Part shown: positions 9,780-21,240 of the stretch, one piece after another
How the letters are laid out: every line of letters begins with the position of its first letter
Position numbering within the stretch: position 1 is the stretch's first letter
NCBI GenBank assembly: GCA_023078555.1
Contig: CM041199.1
Span: forward strand, 8,499,315-8,563,314
DNA: 64,000 bases
Origin: Ulva prolifera
Lineage: Eukaryota; Chlorophyta; Ulvophyceae; Ulvales; Ulvaceae
Reading direction: 5' to 3'
The notes under the pieces: generated by a model
What the model was told of the DNA's origin: nothing
Database searches by the model: none
Seen by the model: the letters and a program-made list of their open reading frames with translations, nothing else
Translations under genes and position numbers: made by a program

Positions 9780-10815
9780 CCGTGTGGAGTGACCGAGTTC
9801 GTGTGGAGTGTCCGTGTGGAGTGGCCGTGTGGGATGTCCGTATGGAGTGACAATGTGGAGTGACTGAGGCCGTGTGGAGTGTCTGTGTGGAGTGACTGTG
9901 TGGAGTGGCCGACTCCGTGTGGAGTGTCCGTGTGGAGTGTACGTGTGGAGTGCCCAAGTCCGTGTGGAGTGTCCGTGTGGAGTGTCCGTGTGGAGTGACC
10001 AAGTCCGTGTGGAGTGGCCGTGTGGAGTGACCGTGTGGAGTGTACGTGTGGAGTGACCGAGTCCGTGTGGAGTGTCCGTGTGGAGTGTACGTATGGAATG
10101 ACCGAGTCCGTGTGGAGTGACCGTGTGGAGTGTTCGTGTGGAGTGACCGAGTCTGTGTGGAGTGGCCGTGTGGAGTGTCCGTGTGGAGTGTACGTGTGGA
10201 GTGACCGATTCCGTGTGGAGTGTCCGTGTGGAGTGTACGTGTGGAGTGACCGTGTCCGTGTGGAGTGTCCGTGTGGATTGTACGTGTGGAGTGCCCAAGT
10301 CCGTGTGGAGTGTCCGTGTGGAGTGACCGTGTGGAGTGACCGAGTTCGTGTGGAGTGTCCGTGTGGAGTGGCCGTGTGGGATGTCCGTATGGAGTGACAA
10401 TGTGGAGTGACTGAGGCCGTGTGGAGTGTCTGTGTGGAGTGACTGTGTGGAGTGGCCGACTCCGTGTGGAGTGTCCGTGTGGAGTGTACGTGTGGAGTGC
10501 CCAAGTCCGTGTGGAGTGTCCGTGTGGAGTGTCCGTGTGGAGTGACCAAGTCCGTGTGGAGTGGCCGTGTGGAGTGACCGTGTGGAGTGTACGTGTGGAG
10601 TGACCGAGTCCGTGTGGAGTGTCCGTGTGGAGTGTACGTATGGAATGACCGAGTCCGTGTGGAGTGACCGTGTGGAGTGTTCGTGTGGAGTGACCGAGTC
10701 TGTGTGGAGTGGCCGTGTGGAGTGTCCGTGTGGAGTGTACGTGTGGAGTGACCGATTCCGTGTGGAGTGTCCGTGTGGAGTGTACGTGTGGAGTGACCGT
10801 GTCCGTGTGGAGTGA
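9780..10815 (+). repeat. 547-bp tandem duplication inside minisatellite block 1
   Basis: Rare variants recur at an offset of 547 bp. GTGTGGGATGTCCGTATGG appears at about 9828 and 10375, AGTGACAATGTGG at about 9846 and 10393, and the GACTGAGGCC landmark at about 9861 and 10408. By eye the two copies match from about 9780 to 10268 against 10327 to 10815. This is a recent block duplication of about 40 short units. Confidence 0.75.
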
Positions 10816-11222
10816 CCGTGTGGAGTGTACGTGTGGAGTGACCAAGCCCGTGTGGAGTGGCCGTGTGGAGTGTACGTGTGGAGTGCTCAGGTCCGTTGGA
10901 GTGTCTGTGTGGAGTGACTGTGTGGAGTGACCAAGCCCATGTGGAGTGTCCGTGTGGAGTGTACGTGTGGAGTGACCGAGTCCGTGTGGAGTGTCCGTGT
11001 GGAGTGTACGTGTGGAATGACCGAGTCCGTGTGGAGTGGCCGTGTGGAGTGTCCGTGTGGAATGACCGAGTCCGTGTGGAGTGGCCGTGTGGAGTGACCG
11101 TGTGGAGTGACCGAGTCCGTGTGGAGTGTCCGTGTGGAGTGTTCGTGTGGAGTGCCCAAGTCCGTGTGGAGTGTCCCTGTTGAGTGTACGTGTGGAGTGC
11201 CCAAGTCCGTGTGGAGTGTCTG

Positions 11223-12405
11223 TGTGGAGTGACCGAGTCCGTGTGGAGTGTCCGTGTGGAGTGTACGTGTGGAGTGACCGTGTCCGTGTGGAGTGTCCGT
11301 GTGGAGTGTGCGTGTGGAGTGCCCAAGTCCGTGTGGAGTGTCCGTGTGGAGGGTCCGTGTGGAGTGACCGAGTCCGTGTGGAGTGGCCGTGTGGAGTGAC
11401 CGTGTGGAGTGTACGTGTGGAGTGACCGAGTCCGTGTTGAGTGTCCGTGTGGAGTGTACGTGTGGAGTGACCGAGTCCGTGTGGAGTGGCCGTGTGGAGT
11501 GTCCGTGTGGAGTGACCGTGTGGAGTGACCGAGTCCGTGTGGAGTGTCCGTGTGGAGTGTTCGTGTGGAGTGCCCAAGTCCGTGTGGAGTGTCCCTGTGG
11601 AGTGTACGTGTGGAGTGACCGTGTCACTGTGGAGTGTCCGTGTGGATTGTACGTGTGGAGTGCCCAAGTCCGTGTGGAGTGTCCGTGTGGAGTGTCCGTG
11701 TGGAGTGACCGAGTTCGTGTGGAGTGTCCGTGTGGAGTGGCCGTGTGGGGTGTCCGTATGGAGTGACCGTGTGGAGTGACTGAGGCCGTGTGGAGTGTCT
11801 GTGTGGAGTGACTGTGTGGAGTGACCAAGCCCGTGTGGAGTGTCCGTGTGGAGTGTACGTGTGGAGTGACCGAGTCCGTGTGGAGTGTCCGTGTGGAGTG
11901 TACGTGTGGAATGACCGAGTCCGTGTGGAGTGGCCGTGTGGAGTGTCCGTGTGGAGTGACCGAGTCCGTGTGGAGTGGCCGTGTGGAGTGTCCGTGTGGA
12001 GTGACCGTGTGGAGTGACCGAGTCCGTGTGGAGTGTCCGTGTGGAGTGTACGTGTGGAGTGACCGTGTCCGTGTGGAGTGTCCGTGTGGAGTGTGCGTGT
12101 GGAGTGCCCAAGTCCGTGTGGAGTGTCCGTGTGGAGGGTCCGTGTGGAGTGACCGAGTCCGTGTGGAGTGGCCGTGTGGAGTGACCGTGTGGAGTGTACG
12201 TGTGGAGTGACCGAGTCCGTGTTGAGTGTCCGTGTGGAGTGTACGTGTGGAGTGACCGAGTCCGTGTGGAGTGGCCGTGTGGAGTGTCCGTGTGGAGTGA
12301 CCGTGTGGAGTGACCGAGTCCGTGTGGAGTGTCCGTGTGGAGTGTTCGTGTGGAGTGCCCAAGTCCGTGTGGAGTGTCCCTGTGGAGTGTACGTGTGGAG
12401 TGCCG
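11223..12405 (+). repeat. 785-bp tandem duplication inside minisatellite block 1
   Basis: The run of variants from about 11223 recurs at an offset of 785 bp. It includes GTGTGCGTGTGGAGTGCCC, GTGGAGGGTCCG, the decayed unit CCGTGTTGAGTGTCC at about 11433 and 12218, and GTGTTCGTGTGGAG. The copies diverge after about 11620 and 12405, where one continues with GACCGTGTCACTG and the other with GCCGAAGTCC. Confidence 0.7.
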
Positions 12406-13137
12406 AAGTCCGTGTGGAGTGTCTGTGTGGAGTGACCGAGTCCGTGTCGAGTGTCCGTGTGGAGTGTACGTGTGGAGTGACCGTGTCCGTGTGGAGTGTA
12501 CGTGTGGAGTGCCCAGGTCCGTTGGAGTGTCCGTGTGGAGTGTACGTGTGGAGTGGCCGACTCCGTGTGGAGTGTCCGTGTGGAGTGTACGTGTGGAGTG
12601 CCCAAGTCCGTGTGGAGTGTCCGTGTGGAGTGTCCGTGTGGAGTGACCAAGTCCGTGTGGAGTGGCCGTGTGGAGTGACCGTGTGGAGTGTACGTGTGGA
12701 GTGACCGAGTCCGTGCGGAGTGTCCGTGTGGAGTGTACGTGTGGAGTGACCGTGTCCGTGTGGAGTGTCCGTGTGGAGTGTACGTGTGGAGTGGCCGTGT
12801 GGAGTGACCGTGTGGAGTGTACGTGTGGAGTGACCGATTCCGTGTGGAGTGTCCGTGTGGAGTGTACGTGTGGAGTGACCGTGTCACTGTGGAGTGTCCG
12901 TGTGGATTGTACGTGTGGAGTGCCCAAGTCCGTGTGGAGTGTCCGTGTGGAGTGTCCGTGTGGAGTGACTGAGTCCGTGTGGAGTGTCCGTGTGGAGTGG
13001 CCGTGTGGGGTGTCCGTATGGAGTGACCGTGTGGAGTGACTGAGGCCGTGTGGAGTGTCTGTGTGGAGTGACTGTGTGGAGTGACCAAGCCCGTGTGGAG
13101 TGTCCGTGTGGAGTGTACGTGTGGAGTGACCGAGTCC

Positions 13138-15434
13138 CTGTGGCACTACCAGCACTGAGTTGACCTTATTCATTCCATATGCGAGCATTACGGTGAGGCA
13201 GCACTATGTTGTCCTTACAGCCACCTTGTGAATAACACTGTCATTATGAGGGGGGCCAGGCCGGCACAACGGTCATAAGGACACCTGACTGTGTCCCTAT
13301 TGTAAGGATTGTCTTGGGCTTGGCTTTGGTCAGGAGGAGCTGGTGTGTAAGGATATGGTAATGACAAGCCCTGAATAGGCAGCAGAGATGAACATTAGGC
13401 TGATATTATATGTATTAGAGTGAGTGATGTTGAGGAGAGGGTACCCCAACCATATTTGTGCAAGGTTCTTATGAATGCTGTCACATTTTGCTGTTCAAAA
13501 CGAGAGAGCATGACATTTGCCACGGGCACATTTAATTTCAAGCTTCTCAAGCCCACTTACGAAATGCTTTCGTTGATGTAGATAAATCACAGCTACTCGG
13601 ACTCTGTGACTGCGTCTTTCATCTTGGCTAGCCGGTCCCATTAATCTACACGCGGCCGTTTGGCAGGGAACCGTGTTTCCTGGACATACATACATAAATT
13701 GCGAATCATAATGATCATTGTGTGTTGTGACTACAGTGCTGTTATCTTGTGATGCCAATGTACGGACTGCAATGGGGGTACACGAGGCATGTCAGGAGTC
13801 AGATGTGGTCGCCCACGAACCGAAGGTCACTTTACGACTTTCCGGCATTCACATTCATGGTGTGGAGCCGCGACAATAGGTGGGTGATGCCTGTGAGCGG
13901 TAATTCTTGCGTGACAATCCAGTGCTAGCAGCACGGCGTCGAAAAAAGGATGATATGGGATCATACGAAGTCATCACCTTCCTAGTTTGTTCCGGCGGAT
14001 AGCTTGCAATCAACAAATTGCGCCTGTGCTGATGCGATACAGCCGGACCGACGTCGAATGCGCAGCAGATCACACATTCGGACTCCAACAGCCTCGCTCA
14101 TAGAGCATGGACAGATCACACAAGCAATGAGCGATGTCGACGTGCACTACACTGTGCGAAACGTGATCGGACGCTTGCTTTGCCTGCCCATTGCGCTGCC
14201 GTTTCTCCTAGGCTGCAAGGCGCTAGACTGCTAGACCTGCAGCTTACGCCCCAGGCACAGACATGTGTCAGGTAATAGTGAACGCTGCTCCGCAAGTCAG
14301 TGATGCGGGCTTTGGCGGTGCACAGGCACTCCGGGTGTGGCTCAGTGCTCCTGCAGCCACGCACGGATGCATGAACTATCAGTTCGAACGGCGCTGGAAA
14401 TGACATAAACGGCACGAATGCGAAACACAATAAGTCTTACGTCCATAATATGTATGAAAGGATTCAGGTGTAGCGCCTGCATGCGAATTTATCTGGGATG
14501 GCTGCGCACAACGAGGTGGCACGAATGGCTGCGATCACAAAAAGGTTTCTCATGTATCTTGGCGATTTGCTTCATCTCATATGTAGCCGGCTAGCAGTAC
14601 TAGCTTACCTAAGTAGAGCGATTGTGGTCGTTGAATCGCGAGTCGGTTCGTGGCGCGATTGTTAGCAGCAGCCAAAAAGACGCTGCATCGATGCCACAGC
14701 CACAGTGTGCAACTTCGTATGTATATCAAGGTATGACATCATCTTGCAGAACATTAGTACGGCTGACTGGTGTATGTGCCAGCGCACAGACGTCCGCCCG
14801 ACGGTGATGCACATATGCACATTTGTCCACGCTCAACACATCACATCGGTCTGGTCATGAAGAACGATCAAAGTTCCCTCGTGACATGTAAGTTTCTATT
14901 CCGTTTCAGCGAGGGCAGCCACTCAATTTGAACAGTGTTGCCGTGACTAGTGAGAGCACAGAAACAGTAATCACGCACGTCTGCGGCCTACGCCGGCCTA
15001 CATTCATGGCGAGATGAAGCACTCAATTTGACTTTCCGTCGGATTTGTAGCTTCCACTGTAGCTTCCATGGTGTCCCACTCGCTCCAGGCACGAGCAGAC
15101 TCAATACACCAAGCAACCAGTTGCAGCGTACCCACCATGGTCGCACACTTAGTTTCACAAGTATCGGAAGCGACCTAGGTACATACGGCCAAGCTGGGAA
15201 GCAGGGTAGCCATGTATTGTTAATGTTGCAGTGTGGATTGGTGCTGTGCGATGCAAAGACTCACTTCATCGCAGCTGCCTGAGATAGTCAAACTTCTGTG
15301 AATGGAATGGTTCTCTTTGAACTGCATCTGATGTTTGCATCTAATGTGCGTCACTGATGTGGATGGGTGCAGATCTGGCGCTGACACTGTGTGGATATGA
15401 CTTAGCATGATCAGATGAGATGTTCTGAATTGCA
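13138..15434. other. 2.3-kb low-copy island splitting the minisatellite
   Basis: This stretch is non-repetitive, about 50% GC, and is flanked on both sides by the same minisatellite in the same orientation. Open frames of 60-104 codons lie on both strands (for example 13495-13758 minus, 14116-14430 minus and 15028-15282 plus). None has recognisable domains or consistent coding composition, and none is called as a gene. No terminal inverted repeats or clear target-site duplication were seen at its ends (GTGGCACTACCAGCACTG on the left, CTGAATTGCACTGCG on the right), so there is no support for calling it a mobile element. It may be original DNA into which the arrays expanded from both sides. Confidence 0.55.
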
Positions 15435-18400
15435 CTGCGTCCGTGTGGAGTGTCCGTGTGGAGTGACCGAGTCCGTGTGGAGTGTCCGTGTGGAGTGTAC
15501 GTGTGGAGTGACCGTGTGGAGTAACCGTGTGGAGTGACCGAGTCCGTGTGGAGTGGCCATGTGGAGTGTCCGTGTGAAGTGACCGTGTGGAGTGACCGAG
15601 GCCGTGTGGAGTGTCCGTGTGGAGTGACTGTGTGGAGTGACCAAGCCCGTGTGGAGTGGCCGTGTGGAGTGTACGTGTGGAGTGCCCAGGTCCGTTGGAG
15701 TGTCCGTGTGGAGTGTACGTGTGGAGTGGCCGACTCCGTGTGGAGTGTCCGTGTGGAGTGTACGTGTGGAGTGCCCAAGTCCGTGTGGAGTGTCCGTGTG
15801 CAGTGGCCGTGTGGAGTGTCCGTGTGGAGTGACCGTGTGGAGTGACGGAGGCCGTGTGGAGTGTCTGTGGGGAGTGACTGTGTGGAGTGACCAAGCCCGT
15901 GTGGAGAGTCCGTGTGGAGTGTACGTGTGGAGTGACCGATTCCGTGTGGAGTGACCGTGTGGAGTGTACGTGTGGAGTGACCGAGTCCGTGTGGAGTGTC
16001 CGTGTGGAGTGGCCGTGTGGAGTGTCCGTGTGGAGAGACCGAGTCCGTGTGGAGTGGCCGTGTGGAGTATCCGTGTGGAGTGACCGAGTGGAGTGACCGA
16101 GTCCGTGTGGAGTGTCCGTGTGGAGTGTACGTTCTGAGTGACCGTGTGGAGTAACCGTGTGGAGTGACCGAGTCCGTGTGGAGTGGCCGTGTGGAGTGAC
16201 CGTGTGGAGTGTCCGTGTGGAGTGACCGAGTCCGTGTGGAGTGTCCGTGTGGAGTGTACGTGTGGAGTGACCGTGTCCGTGTGGAGTGTCCGTGTGGAGT
16301 GTACGTGTGGAGTGCCCAAGTCCGTGTGGAGTGTCCGTGTGGAGGGTCCGTGTGGAGTGACCGAGTCCGTGTGGAGTGGCCGTGTGGAGTGACCGTGTGG
16401 AGTGTACGTGTGGAGTGACCGAGTCCGTGTGGAGTGTCCGTGTGGAGTGGCCGTGTGGAGTGTCCGTGTGGAGAGACCGAGTCCGTGTGGAGTGGCCGTG
16501 TGGATTGTCCGTGTGGAGTGTACGTGTGGAGTGACCGAGTCCGTGTGGAGTGTCCGTGTGGAGTGTACGTGTGGAGTGACCGTGTGGAGTAACCGTGTGG
16601 AGTGACCGAGTCCGTGTGGAGTGGCTGTGTGGAGTGTCCGTGTGAAGTGACCGTGTGGAGTGACCGAGGCCGTGTGGAGTGTCCGTGTGGAGTGACTGTG
16701 TGGAGTGACCAAGCCCGTGTGGAGTGGCCGTGTGGAGTGTACGTGTGGAGTGCCCAGGTCCGTTGGAGTGTCCGTGTGGAGTGTACGTGTGGAGTGGCCG
16801 ACTCCGTGTGGAGTGTCCGTGTGGAGTGTACGTGTGGAGTGCCCAAGTCCGTGTGGAGTGTCCGTGTGGAGTGTCCGTGTGGAGTGACCAAGTCCGTGTG
16901 GAGTGGCCGTGTGGAGTGACCGTGTGGAGTGTACGTGTGGAGTGACCGAGTCCGTGTGGAGTGACCGTGTGGAGTGTACGTGTGGAGTGACCGAGTCTGT
17001 GTGGAGTGGCCGTGTGGAGTGTCTGTGTGGAGTGTACGTGTGGAGTGACCGATTCCGTGTGGAGTGTCCGTGTGGAGTGTACGTGTGGAGTGACCGTGTC
17101 CGTGTGGAGTGTCCGTGTGGATTGTACGTGTGGAGTGCCCAAGTCCGTGTGGAGTGTCCGTGTGGAGTGACCGTGTGGAATGACCGAGTCCGTGTGGAGT
17201 GTCCGTGTGGAGTGTACGTGTGGAGTGGCCGTGCGGAGTGACCGTGTGGAGTGTACGTGTGGAGTGACCGATTCCGTGTGGAGTGTCCGTGTGGAGTGTA
17301 CGTGTGGAGTGACCGTGTCACTGTGGAGTGTCCGTGTGGATTGTACGTGTGGAGTGCCCAAGTCCGTGTGGAGTGTCCTTGTGGAGTGTCCGTGTGGAGT
17401 GACCGAGTTCGTGTGGAGTGTCCGTGTGGAGTGGCCGTGTGGGTTGTCCGTATGGAGTGACCGTGTGGAGTGACTGAGGCCGTGTGGAGTGTCTGTGTGG
17501 AGTGACTGTGTGGAGTGACCAAGCCCGTGTGGAGTGTCCGTGTGGAGTGTACGTGTGGAGTGACCGAGTCCGTGTGGAGTGTCCGTGTGGAGTGGCCGTG
17601 TGGGTTGTCCGTATGGAGTGACCGTGTGGAGTGACTGAGGCCGTGTGGAGTGTCTGTGTGGAGTGACTGTGTGGAGTGACCAAGCCCGTGTGGAGTGTCC
17701 GTGTGGAGTGTACGTGTGGAATGACCGAGTCCGTGTGGAGTGGCAGTGTGGAGTGTCCGTGTGGAGTGACCGAGTCCGTGTGGAGTGGCCGTGTGGAGTG
17801 TCCGTGTGGAGTGTTCGTGTGGAGTGCCCAAGTCCGTGTGGAGTGTCCCTGTGGAGTGTACGTGTGGAGTGCCCAAGTCCGTGTGGAGTGTCTGTGTGGA
17901 GTGACCGAGTCCGTGTGGAGTGTCCGTGTGGAGTGTACGTGTGGAGTGACCGTGTCCGTGTGGAGTGTCCGTGTGGAGTGTACGTGTGGAGTGCCCAAGT
18001 CCGTGTGGAGTGTCCGTGTGGAGTGACCGTGTGGAATGACCGAGTCCGTGTGGAGTGTCCGTGTGGAGTGTACGTGTGGAGTGGCCGTGTGGAGTGACCG
18101 TGTGGAGTGACTGTGTGGAGTGACCAAGCCCGTGTGGAGTGGCCATGTGGAGTGTACGTGTGGAGTGCCCAGGTCCGTTGGAGTGTCCGTGTGGAGTGTA
18201 CGTGTGGAGTGACCGTGTCCGTGTGGAGTGTCCGTGTGGATTGTACGTGTGGAGTGCCCAAGTCCGTGTGGAGTGTCCGTGTGGAGTGACCGTGTGGAAT
18301 GACCGAGTCCGTGTGGAGTGTCCGTGTGGAGTGTACGTGTGGAGTGGCCGTGTGGAGTGACCGTGTGGAGTGTACGTGTGGAGTGACCGATTCCGTGTGG

Positions 18401-19082
18401 AGTGTCCGTGTGGAGTGTACGTGTGGAGTGACCGTGTGGAGTGTACGTGTGGAGTGACCGATTCCGTGTGGAGTGTCCGTGTGGAGTGTACGTGTGGAGT
18501 GCCCAGGTCCGTTGGAGTGTCCGTGTGGAGTGTACGTGTGGAGTGGCCGACTCCGTGTGGAGTGTCCGTGTGGAGTGTACGTGTGGAGTGCCCAAGTCCG
18601 TGTGGAGTGTCCGTGTGGAGTGTCCGTGTGGAGTGACCAAGTCCGTGTGGAGTGGCCGTGTGGAGTGACCGTGTGGAGTGTACGTGTGGAGTGACCGAGT
18701 CCGTGCGGAGTGTCCGTGTGGAGTGTACGTGTGGAGTGACCGTGTCCGTGTGGAGTGTCCGTGTGGAGTGTACGTGTGGAGTGGCCGTGTGGAGTGACCG
18801 TGTGGAGTGTACGTGTGGAGTGACCGATTCCGTGTGGAGTGTCCGTGTGGAGTGTACGTGTGGAGTGACCGTGTCACTGTGGAGTGTCCGTGTGGATTGT
18901 ACGTGTGGAGTGCCCAAGTCCGTGTGGAGTGTCCGTGTGGAGTGACCGTGTGGAGTGACTGAGGCCGTGTGGAGTGTCTGTGTGGAGTGACTGTGTGGAG
19001 TGACCAAGCCCGTGTGGAGTGTCCGTGTGGAGTGTACGTGTGGAGTGACCGAGTGGAGTGACCGAGTCCGTGTGGAGTGTCC

Positions 19083-21240
19083 GTGTGGAGTGTACGTGTG
19101 GAGTGACCGTGTGGAGTAACCGTGTGGAGTGACCGAGTCCGTGTGGAGTGTCCGTGTGAAGTGACCGTGTGGAGTGACCGAGGCCGTGTGGAGTGTCCGT
19201 GTGGAGTGACTGTGTGGAGTGACCAAGCCCGTGTGGAGTGTACGTGTGGAGTGTACGTGTGGAGTGCCCAGGTCCGTGTGGAGTGTCCGTGTGGAGTGTC
19301 CGTGCGGAGTGACCAAGTCCGTGTGGAGTGGCCGTGTGGAGTGACCGTGTGGAGTGTACGTGTGGAGTGACCGAGTCCGTGTGGAGTGTCCGTGTGGAGT
19401 GTACGTGTGGAATGACCGAGTCCATGTGGAGTGACCGTGTGGAGTGTACGTGTGGAGTGACCGAGTCTGTGTGGAGTGGCCGTGTGGAGTGACCGTGTGG
19501 AGTGTACGTGTGGAGTGACCGATTCCGTGTGGAGTGTCCGTGTGGAGTGTGGGTGTGGAGTGACCGTGTCACTGTGGAGTGTCCGTGTGGATTGTACGTG
19601 TGGAGTGCCCAAGTCCGTGTGGAGTGTCCGTGTGGAGTGCCCGTGTGGAGTGACCGAGTCCGTGTGGAGTGTCCGTGTGGAGTGTACGTGTGGAGTGACC
19701 GTGTGGAGTGTACGTGTGGAGTGACCGAGTCCGTGTGGAGTGGCCGTGTGGAGTGACCGTGTGGAGTGTACGTGTGGAGTGTCCGAGTCCGTGTGTAGTG
19801 TCCGTGTGGAGTGTCCGTGTGGAGAGACCGAGTCCGTGTGGAGTGGCCGTGTGGAGTATCCGTGTGGAGTGTACGTGTGGAGTGACCGTGTGGAGTAACC
19901 GTGTGGAGTGACCGAGTCCGTGTGGAGTGTCCGTGTGAAGTGACCGTGTGGAGTGACCGAGGCCGTGTGGAGTGTCCGTGTGGAGTGACTGTGTGGAGTG
20001 ACCAAGCCCGTGTGGAGTGTACGTGTGGAGTGTACGTGTGGAGTGCCCAGGTCCGTGTGGAGTGTCCGTGTGGAGTGTCCGTGCGGAGTGACCAAGTCCG
20101 TGTGGAGTGGCCGTGTGGAGTGACCGTGTGGAGTGTACGTGTGGAGTGACCGAGTCCGTGTGGAGTGTCCGTGTGGAGTGTACGTGTGGAATGACCGAGT
20201 CCATGTGGAGTGACCGTGTGGAGTGTACGTGTGGAGTGACCGAGTCTGTGTGGAGTGGCCGTGTGGAGTGACCGTGTGGAGTGTACGTGTGGAGTGACCG
20301 ATTCCGTGTGGAGTGTCCGTGTGGAGTGTGGGTGTGGAGTGACCGTGTCACTGTGGAGTGTCCGTGTGGATTGTACGTGTGGAGTGCCCAAGTCCGTGTG
20401 GAGTGTCCGTGTGGAGTGCCCGTGTGGAGTGACCGAGTCCGTGTGGAGTGTCCGTGTGGAGTGTACGTGTGGAGTGACCGTGTGGAGTGTACGTGTGGAG
20501 TGACCGAGTCCGTGTGGAGTGGCCGTGTGGAGTGACCGTGTGGAGTGTACGTGTGGAGTGTCCGAGTCCGTGTGTAGTGTCCGTGTGGAGTGTCCGTGTG
20601 GAGAGACCGAGTCCGTGTGGAGTGGCCGTGTGGAGTATCCGTGTGGAGTGTACGTGTGGAGTGACCGTGTGGAGTAACCGTGTGGAGTGACCGAGTCCGT
20701 GTGGAGTGTCCGTGTGAAGTGACCGTGTGGAGTGACCGAGGCCGTGTGGAGTGTCCGTGTGGAGTGACTGTGTGGAGTGACCAAGCCCGTGTGGAGTGTA
20801 CGTGTGGAGTGTACGTGTGGAGTGCCCAGGTCCGTGTGGAGTGTCCGTGTGGAGTGTCCGTGTGGAGTGACCAAGTCCGTGTGGAGTGGCCGTGTGGAGT
20901 GACCGTGTGGAGTGTACGTGTGGAGTGACCGAGTCCGTGTGGAGTGTCCGTGTGGAGTGTACGTGTGGAATGACCGAGTCCATGTGGAGTGACCGTGTGG
21001 AGTGTACGTGTGGAGTGACCGAGTCTGTGTGGAGTGGCCGTGTGGAGTGACCGTGTGGAGTGTACGTGTGGAGTGACCGATTCCGTGTGGAGTGTCCGTG
21101 TGGAGTGTGGGTGTGGAGTGACCGTGTCACTGTGGAGTGTCCGTGTGGATTGTACGTGTGGAGTGCACAAGTCCGTGTGGAGTGTCCGTGTGGAGTGTCC
21201 GTGTGGAGTGACCGAGTCCGTGTGGAGTGTCCGTGTGGAG
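19083..21240 (+). repeat. 779-bp higher-order repeat, about 2.8 copies
   Basis: Copies begin at about 19083, 19862 and 20641. Landmarks include GTGGAGTAACCG, GTGTGAAGTGACCG, GTGTGGGTGTGGAG (about 19548, 20327 and 21106) and GACCGTGTCACTGTGG. Copies one and two appear identical by eye, sharing even GTCCGTGCGGAG at about 19300 and 20079, whereas copy three has GTCCGTGTGGAG there. The third copy breaks off at about 21240. The near-identity indicates very recent amplification. Confidence 0.85.

Larger units (their letters stand above)
7396..13137 (+). repeat. GTGTGGAGTG minisatellite, block 1 (13- and 19-bp units)
   Basis: The array is built from the invariant core GTGTGGAGTG followed by a three-base variable end (TCC, TAC, ACC, GCC or CCC), making 13-bp units. 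A six-base extension such as GAGTCC, GTGTCC, GATTCC or AAGTCC often follows, making 19-bp units. Rare decayed units (GTGTGGATTG, GTGTGAAGTG, TATGGAATG) act as landmarks. The plus strand is rich in G and T. The complementary strand lacks stop codons in all frames of the common units, so very long stop-free minus frames are automatic (for example about 3.9 kb from 7382 to 11326). These are not annotated as genes because the unit length forces a 13-residue cycle (HSTRTLHTDTPHG-like) and the composition explains the openness. The block ends at 13137, where CCCTGTGG passes into unique sequence. Confidence 0.95.

Noticed and set aside
14881-14912. A possible intron between GTAAGT at 14887 and TTTCAG near 14910
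   Set aside because: It would be about 24 bases long, too short for a spliceosomal intron, and no coding frame joins across it.
13138-15434. A transposon inserted in the minisatellite
   Set aside because: No terminal inverted repeat, no convincing target-site duplication and no transposase or reverse transcriptase-like frame were seen.
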